Assembly (NCBI GenBank): GCA_029210325.1
Contig: JARGPU010000001.1
Span: forward strand, 10,126-74,125
Direction: 5' to 3'
DNA: 64,000 nucleotides
From: Alcanivoracaceae bacterium
GTDB lineage: Bacteria; Pseudomonadota; Gammaproteobacteria; Pseudomonadales; Alcanivoracaceae
The translations under genes were made by a program, and so were the position numbers. The notes beneath the pieces were generated by a model that was given only the letters and a program-made list of their open reading frames with translations, was not told where the DNA came from and did no database searches. Below, piece by piece: positions 1-10,267 of this stretch (its first letter is position 1; each line of letters begins with the position of its first letter).

Positions 1-3000
1 CGCTGTCGGTGATGCCACCGGTGGTCGCCGTAGCGTCCAGGGTGCCAGTCACTGTACCTTGCAGACTCAGGGCCGCGCTGTTGGTGATCGCTGTGTTGCC
101 GCCGGCCGTCACCGTGACTGCGCCGCCAAAATCGTTATCGGCCAGCGTCAGGTTGATGATGCCCGCGCTGGTAAGGCTTGACGTGCCGGTTACGACCAAT
201 GGAGCGCCGGGAGATACCTGTGTAATCGTACCACCGGTGGCACTTAGGGTACCGAAGGTACCACCTCTCAAATCCAAAGCGCCGACGGAATTGGCCGTCA
301 ATGATGTCGCACCCACTGTGGTACCGAGAATATTCATATTGCCGGTATCATCATCGAATGCGACATTGCGATGCGTACTGCCAACACCGGTTTCAAACAA
401 ATTCACGGCGCCGAAATCGTTGCCTGCCAGGTTCAGCGTGGTATCGACGTCTGCCGCAGTGGCATAGATATTGGTGAATTGGGCTACCAATGCGGCCGCT
501 TGCTCCACTGAAGTTGAAGCACGGGCATTAATAATATTGTAAGTGCCACCGCCAAGCGTGATCGCCGTGCCTGTCACATCAAGGATATTGGCATCGCCAG
601 ATACAGTGATGGCATTAGTGTCAGAAACCAACACAGTGTTGGCGCCAACATTAGCAACCGAGACGCTGCTGAAGTCGTTAGAAGTACCGTTCAGGGAGAT
701 ATTCGCGCCAGTACCCACATCGACAGTGGTCAACCCGGTGGCAGAAATACCGGTACCGCCATTCTGGGTAATCGCATCACCGGAAGTAGTGATATCCAGG
801 GTGCCGGTTGCAGTGATGCCGCCGAGCGCCAGAGCACCGCCTGAGGCCACTTCGATATTCACGCCGGACAGGGAGCCGCCAGCACCAAACAGAACGGTGC
901 CGATACCATCAGGCACGAGTAGGCCGAAATTATCCACCGCGCTGAGGTCCGCATCAGCGATAACATCGATATTGTTAGCGGCAACGGCCGCCTGTACCTG
1001 AACACCATTCAGGGCGTTGAAATCCAGATCACCGGTGGTAGTCATGGCCGCATTGATAACAACACTGTCGCCGGTGTAAGCGGTGATGCTCTCATCGATA
1101 TTGACGATGCCGTTAAAGAACAGGTTTGAGCCCGTCCGCAACAGCAGCGCATCATTAATGTCCGCCGCACCAAGCGCACCCACAGTAATATTGCCAGTGT
1201 TGGCATCACCAATAGATATCTGCGAGAAACCATCAGTAAAGTTGGTGCCGAACTGACCAATGGGCAGGTTGACATCAAAGGCGCCAGGCAGGGACGGAAC
1301 AAGGCCGATTGTGTTGCCGCTGGTGAACTGGCGAATCGTCAGTGTTCCACCCGCTGCGGTGAACGAGGACAGCGCATCGACAAACTCCAAGTTGCCATCC
1401 AGAGCCACTTCGATGGAACCATTAGCTCCTGCGTTAACTGTGCTTCCACCATCCAGATAGACACCACTGACGTTAGCGCCACTGGACCACTGGGAGTTGA
1501 TGTTAATGGCGCCACCATTGGAGGCAATCTGCGATGCGCCCTGCAGAACAAGACCCCAATCTTCGCTGTCGCCATTGATGGTGATATCCCCGCCACCGGC
1601 CGCTGTGCTTTGTATAGTGGCAGCATTAACCAGACCCATGCCCCAAGTACTCAGAAGAGACGGAGAGTTATGAGTCCCGTTGAATGTCAGAGTGCCGCTA
1701 CCTGTGGTCTCCACGGTAGCGCCGTCAACCAGAATTCCCTGAGAGTAGCTGCCGCCGTTGCTGGTGCCGCTAACAACCACGTCGCCCGTGGCCGTGCTCA
1801 ACCGGGTTCCTGCGCCGCTGAATTTCACTCCGGCCTGAGAGGTGGCCACTGTGCCTGTGGCCGATGTGGCGCCGGTAATGGACACGTTGCCGTTACCAGA
1901 AACCAAGCCAGCGCTCAGGTGGACGCCAGAGCCAGAAACAGAAGTGCCATTAAAAGTCAGGTCGCCCGCCCCGGAGTCAATATCACCACCAGCCTGCACC
2001 AGAATGCCATGTGCGAAGGTCGGGTCAGTACTTGCCGCAGCATTACCTGTGATGCTGATACCACCACCGTTTGTCGTCTGCACGCTGCCGTTCAGATTGA
2101 CGCCCAATGAGGTAAAGGAGTTGGCACCGCCGGCCAGAACCTGACCATCTATGATGATCGCGCTGGCCGTTGTGTTAGCGGAAGTCAGTGAACCGCCAGC
2201 GGTAATTTCGACGCCCTGCGAATTGGCTCCCGCCTGACCATTACTGATGCCGTTTATAGTGATAGTACCGGCGCCGCTATTCACGGCACCATTAACGGAA
2301 ACCCCGTAGGCAGCCGCAGCGCCAACGCTGGTGTCATCGCTCTGACCGCGCAGGGAAATATCTCCACCAGCGGAGTTGAGTGAAGACCCGGAAACGATGT
2401 AAATGCCGCGGCTGCCGCCGAGACTGGTATTGCCGTAGGCATAGCCCACAAGCGGATCAGCACCGCCACCCAGCACGATATCCCCCCCGTTGCTTGAGAG
2501 AGCTACACCATTCACCTGAATCGCACCATCCAGATCGGCGTCACGATCTGAATTAAGGATCAGATCGCCAGTGGTGGTGATATTTGCATTAATTGCAATG
2601 TTGCGGTCAGCACGGGCAACAAGACTGCCGCCCGTTGTAATGCTCTGGTTAATAATGATGTCGTTGCCGGCCTCCATGGTCAGATCCGGCGCCATGTTGA
2701 TGGCTGCATTAACAGTGATGTTATTGTTGGCCTGCAGCGTCACTGCGGCGGTGGTGGCGTCGAGCAAATCATTGGAGATGGTAAAGTCCGACGCGCCACC
2801 ATCAGCAAACAGGATTTCGTTGTCTGCGGGATCGGTTATTTCGCCATCATTCGCCGCCGGTGCAGCATCAACGATGGTCAAGTTGTTCGGGTCAAGCAGC
2901 AATGCACCCAAGTTGCCCAGTGGCGCACTCAGATCGACTGTGCCCCAGAAAGCCAAATTCTCTTTGCCGGACACTTCGGCAAAGCCCCCGTTGCCGCCAG

Positions 3001-4240
3001 CGGCCCCGCCTGTTGCGCTGATATGCCCGTAATAACGGGTAATGTCGTCGGCCCAGACAATAATCCGGCCGCCATCGCCCAGCTCAAGCGCGTCGGCGCG
3101 AATGCTGGCATCGCCGGCGATGAAGGTGCGCGACGCATTGCGTACATCTGCATTGGCACCCTGGAAATCGCCACCTACTAATACTTCGCCACCGCCATTA
3201 ACGCCAGAAGCATCAATGTCTGCGCCTGCGGCCAAGCCAACCAGATCGCCGAGTACTTTGACAGAACCGCCCTCACCGCCTTCGCTGCCGGAACGGGCAT
3301 CAATATCGCCACTGACGATGGTAGTGCCGTCTGCATCCAGTGTTACCTCACCACCGCTAACGCTGCCTTCGCCGGCAACATCAATACGGCCCGAGGAATC
3401 AATGCTGCCGCCGCTGGCAACAAGGAACACCTTGCCGTCTCGCTCTTCAACACTGCTTGCCTCAATAATGCCTTCGTTATTCACCACCGTGGCAGCCAGA
3501 TCGCCAGCAGCGCTAGCGGTCATGTAAACGCGACCACCATCAGCAAAAATCAGGTTGTGATTGGAAACCATGCCATCGACTACCGCCTGATCCACTTCCA
3601 GACGAATCAAGCCGTCGCCGGTAAAGTCCATGGCGATACGATCACCAGAGGCGAGCGCCACAGAACCAAGACGCGCACTAATGATGCCTTCGTTAATAGC
3701 CTGACGACCAAACATAGCCACATAGCCACCTTCAGCAGCCACCAGCTCGCCCTGGTTAATAACGTCAGCACCAGCACCTTCAAACAGATAGTTGCCGGAA
3801 AGGAAATCTTCATCGGCCATGTCTAGCGTGGATGCAACGAGGCCGGCCGCATCAACACTGGAACCCGGCGCAAACAAAATGCCCGACTGGTTTACCAGAA
3901 AAACCTGGCCGCCGGCATTAATTGAGCCAAAGATGTTGGAAGGGTTATCTCCAACTACACGGTTCAGCACCATGTCGCTTTTTTGCTGCAGGAAATTAAC
4001 CGTGTTACCAGAGGCAATACTGAAGTCGTCCCAGTTAATCACCACATTCGAAGAATGCTGATCAACAGTCAGCGAGTCCGTATCGCGGAAGATGTCTGCA
4101 TCACCATGGGTAATATCCTCCCCCGTAGGGAGGTCTACCGCATAGGCACTCATGCTGAGTGACATGGCCAACAAGGTTGGCGCGGTTAGCACCTTCAGGC
4201 GGCGGTTAGCAGAGAGAAGGGTTTCCATCTTCCGTTTCAT
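1..4240 (-). CDS. TpsA-type filamentous haemagglutinin-like exoprotein, partial (C-terminus beyond left edge)
   Basis: I see one open minus-strand frame from the ATG at 4240 to the left edge, about 1,413 codons with no stop, so the gene is truncated by the window. The first ~35 residues form a signal peptide ending around SMSAYA. Then comes a TPS secretion domain: VVINWDDFSIASG near residue 65 and VNQSGILFAPGS near residue 115 match the FHA-type N-terminal motifs (the usual NPNGI is NQSGI here). The rest is low-complexity Gly/Ser/Thr/Asn/Ala sequence with repeated TNGGGISI- and TTTGDLDF-like strands, as expected for a right-handed beta-helix adhesin. AGAGG stands eight bases before the ATG. 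It lies 98 bp downstream of its likely TpsB transporter. By family it would be secreted to the cell surface for adhesion or contact functions; the C-terminal effector or anchoring part is not visible. Confidence 0.9.
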   Translation of the reverse strand, partial: MKRKMETLLSANRRLKVLTAPTLLAMSLSMSAYAVDLPTGEDITHGDADIFRDTDSLTVDQHSSNVVINWDDFSIASGNTVNFLQQKSDMVLNRVVGDNPSNIFGSINAGGQVFLVNQSGILFAPGSSVDAAGLVASTLDMADEDFLSGNYLFEGAGADVINQGELVAAEGGYVAMFGRQAINEGIISARLGSVALASGDRIAMDFTGDGLIRLEVDQAVVDGMVSNHNLIFADGGRVYMTASAAGDLAATVVNNEGIIEASSVEERDGKVFLVASGGSIDSSGRIDVAGEGSVSGGEVTLDADGTTIVSGDIDARSGSEGGEGGSVKVLGDLVGLAAGADIDASGVNGGGEVLVGGDFQGANADVRNASRTFIAGDASIRADALELGDGGRIIVWADDITRYYGHISATGGAAGGNGGFAEVSGKENLAFWGTVDLSAPLGNLGALLLDPNNLTIVDAAPAANDGEITDPADNEILFADGGASDFTISNDLLDATTAAVTLQANNNITVNAAINMAPDLTMEAGNDIIINQSITTGGSLVARADRNIAINANITTTGDLILNSDRDADLDGAIQVNGVALSSNGGDIVLGGGADPLVGYAYGNTSLGGSRGIYIVSGSSLNSAGGDISLRGQSDDTSVGAAAAYGVSVNGAVNSGAGTITINGISNGQAGANSQGVEITAGGSLTSANTTASAIIIDGQVLAGGANSFTSLGVNLNGSVQTTNGGGISITGNAAASTDPTFAHGILVQAGGDIDSGAGDLTFNGTSVSGSGVHLSAGLVSGNGNVSITGATSATGTVATSQAGVKFSGAGTRLSTATGDVVVSGTSNGGSYSQGILVDGATVETTGSGTLTFNGTHNSPSLLSTWGMGLVNAATIQSTAAGGGDITINGDSEDWGLVLQGASQIASNGGAININSQWSSGANVSGVYLDGGSTVNAGANGSIEVALDGNLEFVDALSSFTAAGGTLTIRQFTSGNTIGLVPSLPGAFDVNLPIGQFGTNFTDGFSQISIGDANTGNITVGALGAADINDALLLRTGSNLFFNGIVNIDESITAYTGDSVVINAAMTTTGDLDFNALNGVQVQAAVAANNIDVIADADLSAVDNFGLLVPDGIGTVLFGAGGSLSGVNIEVASGGALALGGITATGTLDITTSGDAITQNGGTGISATGLTTVDVGTGANISLNGTSNDFSSVSVANVGANTVLVSDTNAITVSGDANILDVTGTAITLGGGTYNIINARASTSVEQAAALVAQFTNIYATAADVDTTLNLAGNDFGAVNLFETGVGSTHRNVAFDDDTGNMNILGTTVGATSLTANSVGALDLRGGTFGTLSATGGTITQVSPGAPLVVTGTSSLTSAGIINLTLADNDFGGAVTVTAGGNTAITNSAALSLQGTVTGTLDATATTGGITDS

Positions 4241-4338
4241 GGCATTTGCCTCTTTTTGGCTGTCAGCCGACTGAATGTCGGAAATACGTGACAGCGCAGT
4301 TTTTCTTAAAGTCGTTGTTTTGTTCGTTACTGCAATGA

Positions 4339-6069
4339 TCAGAACCAGTAGATCATTTGCAGCCAATAATTCACTTTGCTGTCGTCGGGCTGATCAACAA
4401 CTGACTCGCGATCTGCCAGTCGTGTTGCCACTGTCAGGTCTGCGTAGAAAGAGTTTCCGGCGGCAATGCGCATACCGGCACCGACACCATTACGAGTCCA
4501 GCTATCATCAGCATTGATGGCAAGAGTCGAGTTAACCTGAGAAGTACCCATGTCAAAAAGACCGTAAACCTCTGCGCGGTTTAGCCATTCATAGCGGTCT
4601 TGCAGGCCGGTCAACTGACGGCGCAGTTCGGTCTGAAGAATGACGGCGCTATCGCCCAATGCCTCGGACGGGCGATAGGCACGCACGGCCTGCGGACCAC
4701 CCAGACTCATGCGCTCAGAGGTATCCAGATCGTCGCCACTGAACTGGCCATCAAAACGAACGCTAGCGCTCCACAGAGGCGCCAGCCGCTGAACACGCTG
4801 GGCGCTAAAGTTAAGCAGAGAAAACTTGCCATCGAAGCGTGGCTTGCCAGGCACATTGGAGCCGCCGTCTTCAGCAGTTACGTCAGACAAACCGAAACGC
4901 AATGACGCAGAGTAAGTGCTGATTGCGCCACCATGAAATTCATCGCGGTAGTCGCCGGAAACACCCAGATCGAGAATATTCAGAACGTAGTCTGCTTCTT
5001 CAATCACAGGAATGATAAATGTCTGGCCAATCTCTCGAACAAAGTTTCGGCTTTCAAATGCCATGCGACCGGTGATGTTGCGGTCACGACTGCGCACAAA
5101 AGCATGGGAGCCGTACAGGCTAATCGTGGTTGCAGTATTTTCGATCTCAAGATTCTCGAAGTCCTCGCCAAGCTCAGAAATCAAATGCGAGAAGCTTAGG
5201 CCAACACGTGAGGCGGGAGTAAAGACCGGCACTTCATAATGCAGCGCACCATAGAAAGTGTCACCGCTATCAGAAACCATGGGGCGGAAAGTAAGACGAT
5301 CACCCACATCAAAAATATTATTAATCCCGGCGACCATGCCAAGACGATGCTCGCCGGTAACTGGAGAGCCGAAATTGTTGTAATCAACAGAGAAGTCGAA
5401 AGTGCCTTCATCGATGATGTTCAAAACAACATCTGATGTGCCGGTACGCTCACCCGGACGCAGCGCTACTTCAGCGCGAAGGCCAGGCAGGTCATTCAAC
5501 AGCAGTGCGCCGTATTCCAGATCCGATTCATTAACAATGCCGGTATTTACCAGGCGATCCATGTGCGCGCGCACGCGCTCTTCGGAGATCGGCGAGTCGC
5601 CCTCAATCTTAATCGCACCCAGCACGCCTTCGAGCACAGCAATGCGTACTTGACCGTTTTCAACCGCCTGCTCTGGCACATAGGCACGGGCGACAATGTA
5701 ACCGGCTTCGCGGTAGTACTTGGTAATGCGGGAGGTGGCTTCCAACAGCTGGGTAAAGGTAATGGTGCCCTGCATGTCAGCAATCAAACCTGACAACTCG
5801 TCGGCAGGAAAAATTGTGTTGCCTTGAAACAGGAATTCACTGACGTCGAACTTCTTGTCCGCCACCGCGCGCATAGGCGGCTCGTCAGGAATATCAAAGC
5901 GAAGTTCTGGGGAGGGACGAAGCGTGTCCGGGCGATCCTGTTCAAACTGACGCTGTTCGGCGCCGGGATCTAATAGCGGAGTGTCTTCGGCATGCAGTTG
6001 CGATGAAATCATCATCAGACCGGACAGAACGCCGGCCACTAGCGGCCGCATCATTGCTTTGTTACTCAT
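4339..6069 (-). CDS. TpsB-type outer-membrane transporter (ShlB/FhaC/HecB family)
   Basis: This is a two-partner secretion pore that would export the adjacent TpsA. I chose the start at 6069 (MSNKAMMRPLVAG) because it opens a clear signal peptide cleaved after LHA and has a GGGGGA box just upstream; the frame itself extends to 6267 without sense. The product is 576 aa, normal for the family. After a Pro/Asp-rich linker there are two POTRA-like modules (about residues 75-150 and 155-225, with VSEFLFQGNTIFPADEL and IKIEGDSPISEERV), then a C-terminal beta-barrel with GGPQAVRAYRPSEALGD near residue 450, the conserved barrel loop, and a terminal Phe (MIYWF) as in outer-membrane barrels. The gene order tpsB-tpsA indicates co-transcription. 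Confidence 0.92.
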   Translation of the reverse strand: MSNKAMMRPLVAGVLSGLMMISSQLHAEDTPLLDPGAEQRQFEQDRPDTLRPSPELRFDIPDEPPMRAVADKKFDVSEFLFQGNTIFPADELSGLIADMQGTITFTQLLEATSRITKYYREAGYIVARAYVPEQAVENGQVRIAVLEGVLGAIKIEGDSPISEERVRAHMDRLVNTGIVNESDLEYGALLLNDLPGLRAEVALRPGERTGTSDVVLNIIDEGTFDFSVDYNNFGSPVTGEHRLGMVAGINNIFDVGDRLTFRPMVSDSGDTFYGALHYEVPVFTPASRVGLSFSHLISELGEDFENLEIENTATTISLYGSHAFVRSRDRNITGRMAFESRNFVREIGQTFIIPVIEEADYVLNILDLGVSGDYRDEFHGGAISTYSASLRFGLSDVTAEDGGSNVPGKPRFDGKFSLLNFSAQRVQRLAPLWSASVRFDGQFSGDDLDTSERMSLGGPQAVRAYRPSEALGDSAVILQTELRRQLTGLQDRYEWLNRAEVYGLFDMGTSQVNSTLAINADDSWTRNGVGAGMRIAAGNSFYADLTVATRLADRESVVDQPDDSKVNYWLQMIYWF

Positions 6070-6263
6070 GAATCCCCCGAGAGCCTGGCGCAGAGGCCTT
6101 GCCATCATTAATTCCAACTCATCTCGGGAGAGCAGGGGCTTCATAGAGAACGAAAAAATCCGTTTCCTGCCCTTCCCGGACATTGCTTCCTTAGCTGCCC
6201 ACCACACCCAAAAACACACGTGCACAGCACACCATGTGGATGGCGGACCCACTAGACCGAAGG

Positions 6264-6293
6264 ACATTAACTCAGGAATGTGACCTTTATCAA
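6264..6293 (-). promoter_or_regulatory. Candidate sigma70 promoter for tpsB-tpsA
   Basis: Read on the minus strand there is TTGATA, an 18-base gap, then TAATGT, about 195 bases before the chosen tpsB start. The 378-bp stretch 6070-6447 has no convincing gene and separates the divergent tpsB and the small plus-strand gene at 6448, so it should carry promoters for both. The match is only moderate. Confidence 0.3.
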
Positions 6294-6447
6294 CTTTTTA
6301 CATTAGACGGCGTCTCATACCTACTGCCAACTCGCACAGAGCGCCCCCCCGTTCAAAGCCTGTCAGAACGCCGATTTTGTGGCACACTGGGCGCACCACA
6401 GAAGCCCATTCCAGCCCCACCCGAAAGACCATAAGGCATTGTTATTA

Positions 6448-6675
6448 ATGAATAAATCAAGGATCAACAGAGCCCACAGCGGACCCCTCAGGCACTTGCT
6501 CGGCGCTGCGCTTATGGCTGCCGCACTGACATGGGCAGGGCCGGCGGCTGCAGCACCACCGTCACCTGCGCCAATGACCAACCAGGCCCAGAACAACCGC
6601 CCCTACCTGTTGGTATTCCCGGTGATCGTCCTCGGCATCATTGGTGCGCTGGTGATTATTACCCGTAAGAAGTGA
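6448..6675 (+). CDS. Small exported membrane-anchored protein, unknown function
   Basis: A 75-aa protein that I do not recognise. The chosen ATG at 6448 gives a basic N-terminus, a hydrophobic signal segment (about residues 15-33, LLGAALMAAALTWAGPAAAA) with an Ala-rich cleavage site, a short Pro/Asn/Gln-rich stretch, then one C-terminal transmembrane helix (about residues 52-71) ending in RKK. The frame extends upstream to 6379, but that part is His/Pro-rich and unconvincing. The predicted mature product is a ~40-residue single-pass peptide with a lysine-rich tail, facing the periplasm. It is monocistronic and ends at a strong terminator shared with purA. It might be a small envelope protein or a bitopic stress peptide; the sequence does not decide. 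Confidence 0.55.
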   Translation: MNKSRINRAHSGPLRHLLGAALMAAALTWAGPAAAAPPSPAPMTNQAQNNRPYLLVFPVIVLGIIGALVIITRKK

Positions 6676-6694
6676 TGCGGACGGCCGTAGACCA

Positions 6695-6724
6695 TTAAAA
6701 AAGGCGCCTATGGCGCCTTTTTTA
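6695..6724. terminator. Bidirectional intrinsic terminator
   Basis: An A-run, the arms GGCGCC and GGCGCC around TATG-type loop bases, then a T-run. The symmetry serves both the plus-strand small gene ending at 6675 and purA, which ends at 6746 on the minus strand. Confidence 0.85.
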
Positions 6725-6745
6725 ATGCATTGAACCCCACCAGAG

Positions 6746-8065
<1,320 letters not shown>

Positions 8066-9241
8066 TTAAAGGGGTTCAACGATCCAACTGCCGGACTGGC
8101 TAACCAGCCGACGGTTACAACTTAATATGCGAGCGTCATTATCCGCTCCCGGCAGAGCAACAACGACAGTTTCGCCATCACTGCGCAATTTCTTTACTTG
8201 CTCGGCAAAGGCACCATCCAGCCAGTCACCTTCAGCCAGAATGGCACCGTCAACAGAAGCACGGCGCCCATTGGCGAGTAGCCGCAGGTCGGCACTGAAG
8301 CCGGTAGCCGGTCGGGCCCGGCCGAATACTTCGCCAATGTGATCATAACGACCACCCTTGGCAACCGGCTCGCTAACGCCATCCACATAGGCAGCGAAAA
8401 GGCAGCCGGTGTGATAGTGATAACCGCGCAATTCGCCGGCATCAATGTGCAACTGCACGGCCGGATAGCGTGCCTCAGAAAAAGCCGCCAGCGCATCCAG
8501 CTCGTCGATGGCACTGAGCACATCGGCACCAAATGGGGCTAATGTCTCACGGGCCTCAGCCAGCACCTCTCTGCCACCCGCCAGCCAGGGCAGTGCGGCT
8601 AGCGCATCACGCAGCTCAGTGGTCAATGACAGCTCGGACAGGAACGCATCAAGCTCGTCACGGGCTTTGCGCAGATAGATATCAGAAAGCGCTGCTTCAT
8701 CATCAGTGGACAGACCGGCGCGGCGTACCAGCGCCCGGTAAATGCCAACATGGCCCAGATCCAGCGTCACCGGAGCAACCCCAGCCAGCCCCAGCGTATC
8801 CAGCATCAGGGCAAGCACTTCTGCGTCGCTCTGCACGCCCGCATGGCCGAACAGTTCAACACCGATCTGGTAAGGGGTGCGCGAGCCGCCGGGCTGGCAG
8901 CGGGTACGCACTGCGGTGCTGCAATAGCACAGCCGGGTCGGCGCACTACGGCGCAAACTATGGGCGTCAATGCGCGCTACCTGTGGGGTAATATCCGGGC
9001 GAATGCCCATCAGACGACCGCTCTGCTGGTCAGTCAGTTTGAAGGTTTCCCGCTCCAGATCACGGCCGGTGCCGTTAAGCAGGGAATCAAGAAATTCGAT
9101 CAACGGCGGAAACACCAGCTGGTAACCCCAGCGGGCAAACAGGTCGAGCAGCTCACGGCGCAGCGATTCAATCGCCGCCGCCCGCTCAGGCAGAACTTCC
9201 TCGACTCCGTCGGGGAGCAACCACTGTTCTTCGCGATTCAT
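8066..9241 (-). CDS. hisZ: ATP phosphoribosyltransferase regulatory subunit HisZ
   Basis: A class II aminoacyl-tRNA synthetase-like paralogue of HisRS that lacks synthetase activity and acts with short-form HisG in the first step of histidine biosynthesis. The product from the ATG at 9241 (MNREEQWLLPDGVEEVLP) is 391 aa, the family's usual length; an upstream extension to 9340 runs through the hflC terminator and is rejected. Visible motifs are motif 2-like RPDITPQVARID near residue 83, a PGGSRTPYQIGVELFG stretch, and GGRYDHIGEVFGR near residue 295. Its position between hflC and purA matches the Pseudomonas arrangement. A partner hisG is not in the window. Confidence 0.93.
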   Translation of the reverse strand: MNREEQWLLPDGVEEVLPERAAAIESLRRELLDLFARWGYQLVFPPLIEFLDSLLNGTGRDLERETFKLTDQQSGRLMGIRPDITPQVARIDAHSLRRSAPTRLCYCSTAVRTRCQPGGSRTPYQIGVELFGHAGVQSDAEVLALMLDTLGLAGVAPVTLDLGHVGIYRALVRRAGLSTDDEAALSDIYLRKARDELDAFLSELSLTTELRDALAALPWLAGGREVLAEARETLAPFGADVLSAIDELDALAAFSEARYPAVQLHIDAGELRGYHYHTGCLFAAYVDGVSEPVAKGGRYDHIGEVFGRARPATGFSADLRLLANGRRASVDGAILAEGDWLDGAFAEQVKKLRSDGETVVVALPGADNDARILSCNRRLVSQSGSWIVEPL

Positions 9242-9260
9242 GCCTGTCCGTCGTTCAGTC

Positions 9261-9301
9261 AAAAAAAGGGCCGGACGTCTGAGTTGACTCAAACGTCCGG
9301 C
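9261..9301 (-). terminator. Intrinsic terminator after hflC
   Basis: On the minus strand a 9-bp perfect stem (GCCGGACGT / ACGTCCGGC) with a 14-base loop is followed by CC and seven T. It lies between hflC (stop 9371) and hisZ (start 9241) and would separate hflKC transcripts from hisZ-purA. Confidence 0.85.
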
Positions 9302-9370
9302 ACGCGGCGCGGATTGTAGCACCTGATTGCGCCCGGTCACACCGGCACAATCAGCCCGCTAGACCAGCGG

Positions 9371-10267
9371 TCAGCGACCGCCGGAGGATTTTTTCAGATA
9401 ACGGAAAAAGTCGCTGTCCGGCTCCAGTACCAGCAGGTCTTCCGGGTTACCCAGACTGGCGCGGTAAGCTTCCAGACTGCGGTAAAAGCGGAAGAACTCG
9501 GCATCACGACCAAACGCCTTGGCGTAGATAGACGCCGCCTCAGCATCGCCGGCACCACGCAGAATCTGCGCATCACGATAAGCTTCAGCCATGATCACCG
9601 TGGCCTGACGGTCAGCATCAGCGCGGATACCCTCGGCATCCTCGCGACCCTTGGCTCGATGGCCCGCAGCATCCCGGGCCCGCTCGGCGCGCATCCGGTC
9701 AAATACCCGGCCACGCACTTCTTCCGGCCAATCGACCCGCTTGACGCGAATATCAACCACCTCGATGCCAAGGTCCGCCAGGGTACGCTCATTAACGGTC
9801 TGCGCCACCTGGTTCATGACCGCCTCGCGCTCACCTGCCACCACGTCATTAACGGTGCGTTTGGAAAACTCGTCACGCAGGGCTTGCTGCACCCGACCAT
9901 CAACACGCTGCTGGGCTTCCGCCTGAATGCGCATGCTGTCAGTGCTACCGCTGCCAAGCGTGGTGACATAGCGCTGTACATCAGCAATACGCCAGATCAC
10001 AAACGAGTCCACGTTTAGTACTTTCTTTTCTGAAGTCAGGAACGGCTGGGTCGGCACATCGTGGGTCAGCACTCGACCATCAACCCGGATTACCGACTGC
10101 AGGAAAGGCAGCTTCGGATAAATGCCCGGCTGGATATCGCTCTTGATAATCTTACCGAACTGCTTCAACACCGCCTTTTCAGTTTCATTGACGACGTAGT
10201 AGGACTCCGAGCCAATTACCAGCACCATGGCGATAAGCGCGAGGAATAGCGTGCTTCTCTGAGACAT
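9371..10267 (-). CDS. hflC: HflC, SPFH/prohibitin-domain modulator of FtsH
   Basis: Inner-membrane protein that with HflK forms the periplasm-facing cage around the FtsH protease. It has 298 aa: a signal anchor at residues 8-25, then a band-7/SPFH domain starting YYVVNETEKAVLKQFGKI, and a coiled, charged helix (ERARDAAGHRAKGREDAEGI region, residues 195-245). Its start overlaps the hflK stop by one base (TGATG), which shows translational coupling. The KSSGGR tail is short and non-conserved. Confidence 0.96.
   Translation of the reverse strand: MSQRSTLFLALIAMVLVIGSESYYVVNETEKAVLKQFGKIIKSDIQPGIYPKLPFLQSVIRVDGRVLTHDVPTQPFLTSEKKVLNVDSFVIWRIADVQRYVTTLGSGSTDSMRIQAEAQQRVDGRVQQALRDEFSKRTVNDVVAGEREAVMNQVAQTVNERTLADLGIEVVDIRVKRVDWPEEVRGRVFDRMRAERARDAAGHRAKGREDAEGIRADADRQATVIMAEAYRDAQILRGAGDAEAASIYAKAFGRDAEFFRFYRSLEAYRASLGNPEDLLVLEPDSDFFRYLKKSSGGR

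Noticed and set aside
9-3527. Plus-strand frames of 60-160 aa across the left end
   Set aside because: They are in antisense of the long tpsA frame, have biased Pro/Ala/Val content, and lack ribosome binding sites.
8533-9319. Plus-strand frames antisense to hisZ
   Set aside because: Overlap the well-supported hisZ; Gln/Ala/His-rich antisense of a class II synthetase-like gene.
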